Part shown: piece by piece, positions 7,884 to 17,090 of the stretch
How the letters are laid out: every line of letters starts with the position of its first letter
How positions within the stretch are numbered: the stretch's first letter is position 1
From: Candidatus Schekmanbacteria bacterium
Lineage (GTDB): Bacteria > Schekmanbacteria > GWA2-38-11 > J061
Assembly (NCBI GenBank): GCA_016219965.1
Contig: JACRJM010000003.1
Span: forward strand, 566,299-630,298
Length of the DNA: 64,000 nucleotides
Reading direction: 5' to 3'
Notes under the pieces: model-generated
What the model saw: the letters and a program-made list of their open reading frames with translations, nothing else
The model's database searches: none
What the model was told of the DNA's origin: nothing
Position numbers and translations under genes: made by a program

Positions 7884-7938
7884 ACTTGCATAACCGGAAA
7901 GTATAATGTAATAAAGATTAAAACAATCTTGGAGGAAA

Positions 7939-8229
7939 ATGGAAATGCCGCGTAATGAAAATATAGAAAAAGGTCCGTTTATTAAAGCCACTGTGGTAGG
8001 AATCAAGGGAGAATGCAGGGCAGGGCACAAAATCGGCGATGAATTTATTATGTCGCTTTATACGCCGGAAGGCCTTTGTGTTGATGCCTGTGTGAATATT
8101 GTGATTAAACTCCGCAACATGCTTTTCAAAAAAGACCCTTTCTTTTCAGAAAAGAATGCAAAGGTTATGGCCAATTGTCCGGATTTGCAAAACTTTGTAG
8201 AATTTGAGCTTGAGAAGATAGAAGAATAA
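7939..8229 (+). CDS. TIGR04076-like small protein
   Basis: 96-residue protein with a pattern I associate with TIGR04076: FIKATVVGIKGECRAGHKIGDEF, then GLCVDACVNIVIKLR, then CPD near the end. Three or four conserved cysteines (ECRAGH, LCVDAC, NCPD) suggest metal or cluster binding. Function is unknown. Good TTGGAGGAAAATGG ribosome binding site; the first of two ATGs is close to the site and the second (MPRNEN) is also possible. It closes the lipoyl cassette, 55 bases after the LipS2-like gene, and may belong to the same transcript. Confidence 0.6.
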   Translation: MEMPRNENIEKGPFIKATVVGIKGECRAGHKIGDEFIMSLYTPEGLCVDACVNIVIKLRNMLFKKDPFFSEKNAKVMANCPDLQNFVEFELEKIEE

Positions 8230-8379
8230 AAAAAACCATGAAGTGAACATTTTTTCAGTATATTCAGAAAACTGTTGACAATCTCCCTCTGTTGAGAGAT
8301 ATCCTCATTTGTTCAGTTTTGCAGTTTGCCTTTCAAATAAAAAAAGTTCAGAACCGTATTTATTCAGGAAGGGGTAGCT

Positions 8380-11127
8380 ATGCTGAAAAAATGGGGGTTG
8401 TTTTTTTCTTTAAGTTTTCTTCTTGTTTTTCTCGTCGCCAATATCTCATCAGCGGATACAGGCAAAGTAGTCGGCAAAGTAGTTGATGCAAAATCAAAAT
8501 CTGCTCTGCCGGGAGTAACTGTCAACGTTGTAGGCAGAAACGAGATGGTATTTACAGATGAGAAAGGCGAATTTGAGATAGACCTTCCTGAAGGCAATTA
8601 TACTATACGGGCTGAATTCCTCGGATTTAATCCTGTCGAAGCAAAAAATGTAGTAGTAACAAGCGAACAGCCCAATAGCATTACTCTCACACTAAAAGAA
8701 GTTGAAGCTGTCCAGGGCGAGGAAACTGTAGTCACCGGTGAGAGGCTGAGCGTGCCAATCTCAAGAGCTACGGCTTCTCTTTCTATGGTCTCATCGAAGA
8801 AATTTGAAACTATCGCAGGAGCCGATGATGCTGGCGCCATACTGAAAAACACCCCCGGCGTACAGATGGAGAGCATAGGGGGTCCCGGTTCAAAGAAAAT
8901 CATAAAACTGCGCGGACAGGGTTCACCGATTAACAGCACCAGGGTCCTTCTTCTGATAGATGGTGTTCCTCAACAAAGCCCGAGGGTTGGAACCGCAGAC
9001 CTTTCAGACTTTGATGCGGAATCAATAGAAAAAATTGAGGTAATGAAGGGTGCATCATCAGCTATTTATGGTGGAAATGCACAGGCGGGCGTTATCAATG
9101 TAATCACCAAAAAAGGAAGAAAAAATGCCGTATTCAGGTTTGACACAGGCATAAGCACTTTTCAGCACAGGACAGGTTCAAATCAGGATTGGACACAAAC
9201 ATACAGCGTGTTCCATAGTTGGGGCGGAGATAAATGGGATTATACGATAAGCGGCTCATATCTCTTCTCAAAAGGGGTAACTTATGCTGAAAAAGCAAAA
9301 ATTACTACTCAACCGGCAAAACTAAAATACATAAAGGTCAACTATCCTGGTTATCCTGATTATGACCCGAAAGCCAAAGTCAATGCTCCTCCATTCTTTA
9401 ATCAGAACATTAACAGGCTTTCAGATACGAGTGACCTCGATGATACGGAGAACTATAACTTCCAGTCGTCGTTCGGATTAAGTCCATTCAAAGGGAATTA
9501 TCTCAGGGTTACGGGAGGTTATTCTTTCAGACATGGTCCTTCCCCGTTCGGCGTTTTTACTGCACCGACAATAATACTCGTAACAAACAACAGGAGAGAC
9601 TATTCAAACATAATCGATGACTGGGAGATCACTCCTAAACTTAAATACAGCCTTAAGATAGGCCTCGCAAAACAGACTGATATTGCTGACATGTTCTTTG
9701 CATCAAGCAACTATACAACAGTGCATACAGGTGGTTATCTGGTGAAACACGGCATAGACCCGCAGGATGACATAGATTTCTATGGAGCTACAGGCGTGCC
9801 GCTTAACCCTAACCCTTTCCATTATTATTCCAAAACATGGAGCATGGATAATTCGTTGAGTTACAGCTCGGACATATTAGAGCCCGACGGGAACGGTTTG
9901 ACAATAGGCCAGCAGTACAGATGGGAAAAGGTTGATCTTCCTCCTTCAAAGAATCTCGGGCTTCAGCAGTTTGACAGAACGCCAATTCACAGAAAATTCA
10001 CATCCCTCTATTTTCAGGATGTCCAGAAGTTCGGGCCATTAAACCTTAATGTTGGCGGCAGATGGGAACAGATTACATCTTTTTTTGATGATTGGGATGA
10101 CGAGTTCTCGCCGAGGGTTGCAATCAACTATGAAATTGCCCCGGGTACATCATTCAGGGCTTCAGCCGGAAGGGCTTTCAGGGCGCCTGAATATAGCCAC
10201 ATACATTTTCTTGGCGGCGAAAATAACAAATATTATGGCAACCCTAATCTGAAATATGAAACAACATGGTCATACGAAATGGGGCTTAAGTTCCTTACAA
10301 AGTATTTAAGCGGAGATATAGCATATTTCTACTCTGATTATTCAGATGCGGAAATACCGATTCCATTCCTTGCAACCAATCCCAAGTATATAGACCTCAG
10401 AGATCCCAGCAATCTGCAGTTCTTCAAGATTTATCAGAAGAACAGGGAAATTATAGGAAATGATATTGCAAGGGAAATAGACCGCATCGTTGAATACTAC
10501 ACTAAGAAGAAATTTGTGCGTGCAGACGGTACTGTAATTGATAAAAAATTCTTAATTGAGAACTCGCAGAGGGGCTTTACATGGGTTAACAGAGGCAGTT
10601 CCGCATATCAGGGCTTTGACACTAACTTTGATGTTTCAAACCCGTGGCTTCCTGACCTTATGCTGAGCGTAAGTTATCTTTTTACCAGGGCAGTTGCAGG
10701 AAACCCCAATCCATTTGATTTTTCTCAGGGGTCTGCTCCAACGCCGACATTGGGTGCCAATGCGACCGGCGGAAAAAGAAAAGCCGTTCCTCTTGATCTT
10801 CTCGAAAGGCCCGGCGAGAAGCTTGTAGATGTTCCTACTCATACGGCAAGAGTCGGTGCTTCCTACAAATTCCCCTTTGGTCTTCTTGCCAATGTGAGCG
10901 GCAGATTCAAAAGCACTACATTATACAAGACTCCTTACGGGGTTGGCGGCGCCATAAAACAGCCTGAACACTGGGTTTGGGATTTATCGTTTGTACAGTC
11001 ATTGTATAATGAAAAAATGAAACTGAAATTTGCAATAGAAAATGTTTTCAGCAAAAGTTACTATGAAGTGGGGCTGATTCCATCAACGGTTGCCCGGTAT
11101 GAGCTGGGATTATCATGGAATTTCTAA
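8380..11127 (+). CDS. TonB-dependent outer membrane receptor with N-terminal CarboxypepD_reg-like domain
   Basis: 915-residue outer membrane transporter. An N-terminal signal peptide ends near SSADT (about residue 26), followed by a carboxypeptidase-regulatory-like beta sandwich (GKVVDAKSKSALPGVTV... YTIRAEFLGF, about 28-105), a TonB-box-like stretch (EETVVTGERL), the plug domain (ILKNTPGVQ... LLIDGVPQ... IEVMKGASSAIYGG... GVINVITKKG) and a long beta barrel ending in a terminal aromatic residue (GLSWNF). The barrel carries the usual RAPEY and YELG features. The ligand is not evident; no Fur box, cobalamin riboswitch or heme gene is visible nearby. It is followed by 64 bases and then an exported FN3-like protein before a strong terminator, so the two form a transcription unit. 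Confidence 0.93.
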   Translation: MLKKWGLFFSLSFLLVFLVANISSADTGKVVGKVVDAKSKSALPGVTVNVVGRNEMVFTDEKGEFEIDLPEGNYTIRAEFLGFNPVEAKNVVVTSEQPNSITLTLKEVEAVQGEETVVTGERLSVPISRATASLSMVSSKKFETIAGADDAGAILKNTPGVQMESIGGPGSKKIIKLRGQGSPINSTRVLLLIDGVPQQSPRVGTADLSDFDAESIEKIEVMKGASSAIYGGNAQAGVINVITKKGRKNAVFRFDTGISTFQHRTGSNQDWTQTYSVFHSWGGDKWDYTISGSYLFSKGVTYAEKAKITTQPAKLKYIKVNYPGYPDYDPKAKVNAPPFFNQNINRLSDTSDLDDTENYNFQSSFGLSPFKGNYLRVTGGYSFRHGPSPFGVFTAPTIILVTNNRRDYSNIIDDWEITPKLKYSLKIGLAKQTDIADMFFASSNYTTVHTGGYLVKHGIDPQDDIDFYGATGVPLNPNPFHYYSKTWSMDNSLSYSSDILEPDGNGLTIGQQYRWEKVDLPPSKNLGLQQFDRTPIHRKFTSLYFQDVQKFGPLNLNVGGRWEQITSFFDDWDDEFSPRVAINYEIAPGTSFRASAGRAFRAPEYSHIHFLGGENNKYYGNPNLKYETTWSYEMGLKFLTKYLSGDIAYFYSDYSDAEIPIPFLATNPKYIDLRDPSNLQFFKIYQKNREIIGNDIAREIDRIVEYYTKKKFVRADGTVIDKKFLIENSQRGFTWVNRGSSAYQGFDTNFDVSNPWLPDLMLSVSYLFTRAVAGNPNPFDFSQGSAPTPTLGANATGGKRKAVPLDLLERPGEKLVDVPTHTARVGASYKFPFGLLANVSGRFKSTTLYKTPYGVGGAIKQPEHWVWDLSFVQSLYNEKMKLKFAIENVFSKSYYEVGLIPSTVARYELGLSWNF

Positions 11128-11191
11128 TCAATAATATAAAGGTGACAGGGATAGTTTTGGCTGCTAAAAAAAATAATGTGGAGAGCATTAT

Positions 11192-13072
11192 ATGAAACTA
11201 AAAGATTTTAAAAAACTCATATGGTTAATTCTATTGTCAGTCTTAACAGGGGTTGGGATGCTTATCGCTGCAGCGCCTTCAGATGCGGCAAAGAAGAGCG
11301 AAAACCTTTTGTTCAGGGTAGGGGAGAACAGCCTTAGCATTGGTTCGCTTGGCGGTGAAGTTGCAATTTCTGACCCGACTAACCCTCTGTATGGAGCAGG
11401 AATAAGTTTTGGTGCAAGCGATTTTCTTGGTAATAAAAATACTGGTTCTCTTGACGACAGGAGCTTTACTCTTTACCAGATAGATAATGCGATAAAAATT
11501 AAAAAAGATAAAGATGGCAATCCGAGGATTCTTGAAGTTATGCCGTCAAAGAATACAACAAGTATCCTCATGGGAACTGTGGCGTTTAAACCGAAAAAAA
11601 AGAAGGGGACTATTTTTAAAGATATCGTATTCCCTTCTGAGAACACCTATGCCTCAATGATAACAGCCAATGAACAACATGATAATATTATTGTTTTGCA
11701 TATAGATACAGATGGTGTTCAGGACAAGTATGGAGTACTTCATGGAGAAAAATTTCCAACATATTTCATTAAAGACGTAAAATTTAAAAACTATAAACTG
11801 TCAAAAGCCTATGGAGCAAAAGGGGTATATTTTAAGAATATACGGCTTCCTGTTTTTACCACTTCTGCAGACCTTCCTGAGAATCTCCCGAATGGCGCTC
11901 AAGTAGTCCTTATTCAGGTTCTTCAGGTTCCGAGGGTTTCTGTAAGCCTTAATGCACCGTCAAATTTTAAAGCAAAAAATAGTCCGGTAGTTGCAGTTGG
12001 ACCTGCGGTTACATTTTCTGCTACTAACACTTTACTGGGAGTTTCAAATAACCCAACTGCCCCCGGTTCTTTTGCCGGCACGATAGAAGTACCCTATTAC
12101 ACTGGTGTGGTAAGTGCACTTGGAATAAACATCGACGATCTTCTTTTATATAAACAAAATGGCAAGAACTTTGAACCTGTTATCACTGCAACCATTTCTA
12201 ATAATTTAGATACTGCAACGATTTCTGCCAAAAATCTTGTTGAGGTTGAGGTTATTACCACAGGGGAAGACGTTGTTACCAAGACCAAGACCTATTCACT
12301 AGATTTCGGAACCTATCTGGTTGTTGCACCATCTTCTAGCGAGACAAATTCTCTCCCGGCGATTCTGAGTCTAAGCGCTGAAAATAAAAAAAGCGGCAAA
12401 GTAGAAATTAAATATATTCTTTCCGATGCGGAAAGTGATCCGTGTGATGTAAAGATCGAATACAGAAAAAGCCCTGTGACTGATAACACAGGATGGACAG
12501 AGATCGAAACACTAACTGGCGTAAAACCAAATTCAAAAAAGAGCAAGACATTTACATGGGATTCATCTGCCGACCTTTCGGATTTTACAGGTTTTTTACA
12601 GGTAAGAGTAACTCCGAGCCAGCAAATAGATTCAACATCAGTCAACGGAGCATGGAGAGTAAGCAGCACTTTCAGCGTAGATAATGGAGGAATAACAATC
12701 AGCGCTCCCACAGGTCTTAAGGGAACTGTTGTAAACTTTGTTGAAGATGTAATTTCAAACGACATAGATACTCCGCCTCAGGTCGTTTTAAACTGGAATG
12801 CAGTAGATACTGCATCGGGCTATAATATTTACAGACAGGCGCGTTTTAAGAACGGGATAGAAGATGCTCTTAAGGTAATCAAGACTATTGATAGCTCTGC
12901 AACTACCACTTTTACAGACAGCAAAGACAATGGTACTCTTGATGCGGCTTTCTTTGAGGCATTTTATAGTATAACGGCTTTCGATGCTGAAGGAAATGAG
13001 AGCAAATATGCTAAGAAGCTGCATGTTGCAAGTATAGTGTTTGGAAGCTATGGATATTACGGTACGGAATAA
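11192..13072 (+). CDS. Exported beta-rich protein with C-terminal FN3-like domain, paralog A
   Basis: 626-residue exported protein of unknown function with a Sec signal peptide (LIWLILLSVLTGVGMLIAAAPSDA, cleavage near residue 32). After it comes a conserved block (SLSIGSLGGEVAISDPTNPLYG) also found in the next gene, then several beta-rich segments; near 395-465 an SDAESDPCDVKIEYRKSP block, and a C-terminal fibronectin type III-like domain (PQVVLNWNAVDTASGYNIYR ... YSITAFDAEGNES). Such architecture suits a surface or periplasmic binding protein. It is co-transcribed with the TonB receptor and ends before a strong terminator. The tandem copy at 13215-14963 shares the same block order. Confidence 0.75.
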   Translation: MKLKDFKKLIWLILLSVLTGVGMLIAAAPSDAAKKSENLLFRVGENSLSIGSLGGEVAISDPTNPLYGAGISFGASDFLGNKNTGSLDDRSFTLYQIDNAIKIKKDKDGNPRILEVMPSKNTTSILMGTVAFKPKKKKGTIFKDIVFPSENTYASMITANEQHDNIIVLHIDTDGVQDKYGVLHGEKFPTYFIKDVKFKNYKLSKAYGAKGVYFKNIRLPVFTTSADLPENLPNGAQVVLIQVLQVPRVSVSLNAPSNFKAKNSPVVAVGPAVTFSATNTLLGVSNNPTAPGSFAGTIEVPYYTGVVSALGINIDDLLLYKQNGKNFEPVITATISNNLDTATISAKNLVEVEVITTGEDVVTKTKTYSLDFGTYLVVAPSSSETNSLPAILSLSAENKKSGKVEIKYILSDAESDPCDVKIEYRKSPVTDNTGWTEIETLTGVKPNSKKSKTFTWDSSADLSDFTGFLQVRVTPSQQIDSTSVNGAWRVSSTFSVDNGGITISAPTGLKGTVVNFVEDVISNDIDTPPQVVLNWNAVDTASGYNIYRQARFKNGIEDALKVIKTIDSSATTTFTDSKDNGTLDAAFFEAFYSITAFDAEGNESKYAKKLHVASIVFGSYGYYGTE

Positions 13073-13096
13073 CGAACCGTAGTTTTTTTCTTACAG

Positions 13097-13133
13097 GGAG
13101 GTGAAACGTTAATCCGCTTCACCTCCTTTTTTT
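13097..13133 (+). terminator. Rho-independent terminator after TonB-receptor/FN3 unit
   Basis: Nine-bp stem GGAGGTGAA (13097-13105) with TTCACCTCC (13118-13126), 12-base loop, followed directly by seven T residues. It lies 25 bases after the stop codon of the preceding gene. Confidence 0.85.
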
Positions 13134-13214
13134 ATGGCTTTAAAAAATATTTTAGTTGATTATTTTTTCCTACCAAGTACAAACCTGCTTGATATAAGGA
13201 AAATATAAATATCT

Positions 13215-14963
13215 ATGAAATCAATTTATTCCAAAATACGGAGCAGATTTATTCTGACGGCATTGATATATGTTTTAATGGCGGCAATGAGTACGGTCCC
13301 GCTTTATGGAAAAATATATAAAAAAGGAGAAAACAGTCTCAGAATAGGCGGCCTGGGCGGAGAGGTCCTGATTTCCGACCCTACAAGCCCGCTCTACAAG
13401 GCAAGTGTTAGTTTTGGAGAAAATGGGCTTCTAAACAGCGAGAAGGAAAGAAAGTTCATTCTGCTTCAGATCGATAATGCCGGAGAGATTAAGAAAGATC
13501 AAAACGGCAACCGCAGGATACTGACAGTCAAACCCACAAGCGACACTACAAAGATCATTAGAGGACGTGTGACTCTTCTGCCTTCAGAAAGTAAAAAGAA
13601 AGCCCTGCCATTTGTTTTGACAAGGCCTTCGCTTAGAGCGAACAAGACACATTCCAATATACTTACTCTTTATATCGATAGCGATGAAGATGGTATTGCT
13701 GATAAATTCCCAATTTATTTTATAAAGCACCTGAAATACAAAAATTATACACTTCCAAAAAAATTCGGGGCAAAGGGGTTTTACTTCAAAAAAGCAAGAT
13801 TACCCATAATCACTACATTTACAGATATTGAGATAGATGATAACTGGAAGATAATTAAAGTAAAGGTCGAGGAACCGCCCAATGTGTCCATAGACATGAA
13901 AGCGCCTTCCAGAACAAAGCTTGATAAAGTTAACTCGAAAGTAACTGTAATTGCCGTTGGACCTCCTGTGACAGTGGATGCAGTGTCATCGCTGAGTGCG
14001 AACGCTCCTAAGAGCTTTACCGGCACATTAACAGTTCCTTATTATGCGGATGCAGTGGACGCTTTGGGTGTTAGCGCTACGGATTTGCAGCTATATAAAA
14101 TAGAAAAGAACAAGAAAAGTAAAAAGTACGAATTCATTTCCGCAACAGATGATCTTTCTGTCAACGGTGATGATACTATTTCTGCAAATGGAACTTTGCC
14201 CTTTACTACCTATCAGGCGGTGGTTGTATCTGACACCAGCATGACAGTTCCGGAAATACTGGACGTGAAAGTTGTTCCTGAGAACAATGGGAAAGTTTCC
14301 GTGAAATATAAACTTGCAGATGCTAAAAAGAAAAACCATTCTGATGTCAGGATAGAATACCGGAAAAATCCTACTACTGATCCTGATGCAGGATGGACTG
14401 TAATAACAACAACGACCGGAGTTAAACCTAAGGCAGGTACGTTTAGAACAGTTGTATGGGACACTTTATCTGATACTGCGACAGAAAATTTTTCAGGACA
14501 CGTGCAGGTGAAAGTAGTTCCAGAATATGAGATTACAACCGGGGAAAAGATAGACGGGGCAGGGAGAGTATCCGAGACATTCCGGATAGATAATTCCGGG
14601 GTAACCATAAGCGCACCGGAAAATCTTCACGCGACTGTTACTAATTTTTCGGAGAATGAGATTTCAGGAGGAATAGAAACCAATCCTCCTGTGGTAACTC
14701 TTACATGGGATGTTTCCTCCGGAGATATAGCAGGCTATAATATTTACAGGAAGGCACGCTACAGAGCCGGAATAGATAATACATTCACCATAATCAAATC
14801 CATTGATGATCCTGCCACAACTGCGTTTACTGACAGCAAGGATAATGTGACTCTTAGCTCTTCTTTTTACGAGGCAATCTACAGAATCACAGCCTTTGAT
14901 TCCGAAGGAAATGAGAGCAAGTTTTCAAATGAAAAGAAAGTCACAAGCATAGTTTTGAACTAA
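13215..14963 (+). CDS. Exported beta-rich protein with C-terminal FN3-like domain, paralog B
   Basis: 582-residue tandem paralog of the preceding gene. Shared blocks in the same order: signal peptide, SLRIGGLGGEVLISDPTSPLY, a HLKYKNYTLPKKFGAKG block matching KNYKLSKAYGAKG of paralog A, DVRIEYRKNPTT, GRVSETFRIDNSGVTISAP, and a final FN3-like domain (VTLTWDVSSGDIAGYNIYRKARY ... YRITAFDSEGNESKF). It lacks some of the inserts of paralog A and ends shortly after the FN3 domain. It has its own upstream region after the terminator, so it is probably expressed separately. Function unknown; likely extracytoplasmic partner or duplicate of paralog A. Confidence 0.75.
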   Translation: MKSIYSKIRSRFILTALIYVLMAAMSTVPLYGKIYKKGENSLRIGGLGGEVLISDPTSPLYKASVSFGENGLLNSEKERKFILLQIDNAGEIKKDQNGNRRILTVKPTSDTTKIIRGRVTLLPSESKKKALPFVLTRPSLRANKTHSNILTLYIDSDEDGIADKFPIYFIKHLKYKNYTLPKKFGAKGFYFKKARLPIITTFTDIEIDDNWKIIKVKVEEPPNVSIDMKAPSRTKLDKVNSKVTVIAVGPPVTVDAVSSLSANAPKSFTGTLTVPYYADAVDALGVSATDLQLYKIEKNKKSKKYEFISATDDLSVNGDDTISANGTLPFTTYQAVVVSDTSMTVPEILDVKVVPENNGKVSVKYKLADAKKKNHSDVRIEYRKNPTTDPDAGWTVITTTTGVKPKAGTFRTVVWDTLSDTATENFSGHVQVKVVPEYEITTGEKIDGAGRVSETFRIDNSGVTISAPENLHATVTNFSENEISGGIETNPPVVTLTWDVSSGDIAGYNIYRKARYRAGIDNTFTIIKSIDDPATTAFTDSKDNVTLSSSFYEAIYRITAFDSEGNESKFSNEKKVTSIVLN

Positions 14964-15145
14964 TAAGAAACATTCTCTTCTCAAAGATTTTCCCTTTCTT
15001 TTTTATCACACAAAATAAACATTTTTTTGTTGATTATTTTTCTAAAATGTTCAAATTAGTTTCTATCCTTGGTAAAGTATTTTTTTCACACATCAATTCA
15101 TAGAGTTATTAAATAGAGCCATTAAATTTTTTTCAGGGAGGTGCC

Positions 15146-16111
15146 ATGCAGGAGATAAAGCAAGATTTACAGAGAGTAAATGACGCCCTTGTAAACAAGA
15201 TAAAAGTCAGGGGAAATCCTGTTGCCATTTCATTTATAAAGGACAAGCCCTTTCCCGGTTATGAACCGGTGCAGGACTGCCCCTGCTCCATAGTCCGCTA
15301 TGCCATGGATGAAGGGAAGATGGTTTACTTTGATGAAACCCACAACGACTGCCTTGTAGGCGTGCACCATGCGGGGATTTTGCCGGGGAAATCTGAGATA
15401 ACAACCGGGCATTATCTTTCCGGAACAAGCAACTTCTTTACTGAAGAAGCCGCGATGCGGAATAAAGGCGCATCATATTCTTTACCTCAAGGCCTTGTAA
15501 AAGGGATTGCTGCTGCGCCTCTTTTAAAAGTTCCGGAAGATGTGAAGATAGAATGGGTGGTAGTTGTCTGCACACCTTTTCAGGCTAATAATGTAGCAGG
15601 CTCTGTGACATGCCGCGACGGAGCCTTTCCTTACGGCGAATTAGGCGCATCTCTATGCGCATCCCTTTTTGCAACACCATGGTATGAGCGCAACATAGTT
15701 TATACGCCCGGGGATTTTGGCGGGAGAATGCACAACAGGATAAAAAAGGAAGAGATGCTAGTGATAGTTCCCTACAACATGCTCCATTATATTGTTGAGC
15801 TTATGGATGACATGCGTATGGATATCAAGCTTTCAAGGGAGATGACAAAGCCTTCCCATTCTGATTTCTGGAAAGGAAAAAAAGGGGAGATTGTTATTGA
15901 AAAAGCCCCTCAGGAAAAGGCTGACCTTGAAGGGGTGAAGTTCACGATGGAATGGGATGATGAGGCAAAGGCGATGATGAAAGATGTTCCTGATGGAATA
16001 TTGGAAATGGCAGTTGGCAATGCAGAAGAATATGCAAGGGAGCAGTCCTACCCAAAAGTCAGCAAAAAATCCATTGATGAACTTATGAAAAAGCTGGGGT
16101 TCGAATTTTAA
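15146..16111 (+). CDS. DUF169 protein with C-terminal PCP_red domain
   Basis: 321-residue cytoplasmic protein. Residues 1 to about 235 match the DUF169 pattern (NPVAISFIKDKP, DCPCSIVRYAMDEG, HNDCLVGVHHAGIL, VCTPFQANNV... CRDGAFPYGELGASLCAS). The last 50 residues (TMEWDDEAKAMMKDVPDGI ... AEEYAREQSYPKVSKKSIDELMKKLGF) match the PCP_red domain found at the C-terminus of the light-independent protochlorophyllide reductase B subunit and in various redox proteins. Several cysteines in the DUF169 part could bind metal. Ribosome binding site GGGAGGTGCC gives a firm start. It heads a co-directional cluster with short gaps (16 and 36 bases to the next genes). Function of DUF169 is unknown. Confidence 0.75.
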   Translation: MQEIKQDLQRVNDALVNKIKVRGNPVAISFIKDKPFPGYEPVQDCPCSIVRYAMDEGKMVYFDETHNDCLVGVHHAGILPGKSEITTGHYLSGTSNFFTEEAAMRNKGASYSLPQGLVKGIAAAPLLKVPEDVKIEWVVVVCTPFQANNVAGSVTCRDGAFPYGELGASLCASLFATPWYERNIVYTPGDFGGRMHNRIKKEEMLVIVPYNMLHYIVELMDDMRMDIKLSREMTKPSHSDFWKGKKGEIVIEKAPQEKADLEGVKFTMEWDDEAKAMMKDVPDGILEMAVGNAEEYAREQSYPKVSKKSIDELMKKLGFEF

Positions 16112-16127
16112 TGATTTAAAGGAGCGC

Positions 16128-17054
16128 ATGATGAAATTTTACAAACTTATAATGCCTGTTTTATGTCTGTGTTTGATTTCAGCCTTTCAGGTACCCTGTC
16201 ATGCAGAGGAAAGACATGCTAAGGAAATCGCGAAAGGGGTATATGTAATACCTGACTTCGGGTTTTCGAACTGCGGTTTTATCGTTACAGACGAAGGTGT
16301 TGTCGTGGTGGATACAACTCTTTCCCCATATTTTGGGAGCGAGATACTAAAGGAGATAAAGGCGGTAACTGACAAGCCTGTAAAATATGTAATAAACACC
16401 CACTGGCATACTGACCATGTGGGGGGGAATGAAGTATTTGTTCCTCAGGCACACATAATAGCCCATGAATTTACTGCAAAGGTAATAGCCCAGAGGAAAG
16501 CAGACCAGGATGCGGGAAAAGTTGATGAACAGCTAAAGGCATTGGGAGAATTCAAGTTCACCCCTCCGGATATAACCTTTGATAATGAAAAGACGCTCCA
16601 GATGGGAGATAAGACAATTGAGCTTAAATTCTTCGGCGGCGGCCATACGGCAGGAGACATCATCGTTTATCTTCCAAAAGAGAAAGTGCTTTTCAGCGGA
16701 GACCTTTTCATAAAAGGTTCGGGGCTTCCTGATTACAGGGATGACGGCAATATTGACAGGCAGATAGCATCGCTAAAAAAAATGCAGGAACTCGATATAG
16801 ACAAGATGGTCTGCGGACATCTGGCAGCAATGGGTTCAACGGTTTATACTGCTAGTAAAAAAGACATTCAGGACTCAATAGATAAGCTTGTCGCATTCAG
16901 GGCAAAAGTAAAAAGTTACGTTGACCAGAATATCCCGCCTGAAAAAGCAGCAGAAGAAATAAAATTTCCTGCCGGCGAAAATCCATTTTACAAGCAGAAG
17001 TTCAGCAAGGTTGTGATCAAAGCCTACAATGACATAAAAAATGCGCAACAATAA
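16128..17054 (+). CDS. Exported metallo-beta-lactamase fold hydrolase
   Basis: 308-residue metallo-hydrolase with a Sec signal peptide (cleaved near CHAEE, residue 26). The metal-binding motif HWHTDH gives H92, H94, D96 and H97; the further ligands are in GGGHTAGD, the FSGDLF aspartate and CGHLA histidine, so a dinuclear site is complete. The chain continues with a helical tail (PPEKAAEEIKFP). This is the SoxH/quinoprotein-associated type rather than an antibiotic-resistance enzyme, and it would act in the periplasm. It follows the DUF169-PCP_red gene by 16 bases and precedes a Tat protein by 36. Substrate unknown. Confidence 0.88.
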   Translation: MMKFYKLIMPVLCLCLISAFQVPCHAEERHAKEIAKGVYVIPDFGFSNCGFIVTDEGVVVVDTTLSPYFGSEILKEIKAVTDKPVKYVINTHWHTDHVGGNEVFVPQAHIIAHEFTAKVIAQRKADQDAGKVDEQLKALGEFKFTPPDITFDNEKTLQMGDKTIELKFFGGGHTAGDIIVYLPKEKVLFSGDLFIKGSGLPDYRDDGNIDRQIASLKKMQELDIDKMVCGHLAAMGSTVYTASKKDIQDSIDKLVAFRAKVKSYVDQNIPPEKAAEEIKFPAGENPFYKQKFSKVVIKAYNDIKNAQQ

Positions 17055-17090
17055 GGCACAATAATAAAGCGCAATAAAAGGAGCATATAT

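Noticed and set aside
8230-8379. Cobalamin or other riboswitch before the TonB receptor
   Set aside because: No B12-box-like GCCACTG sequence or conserved long stem was found; only weak promoter-like hexamers.
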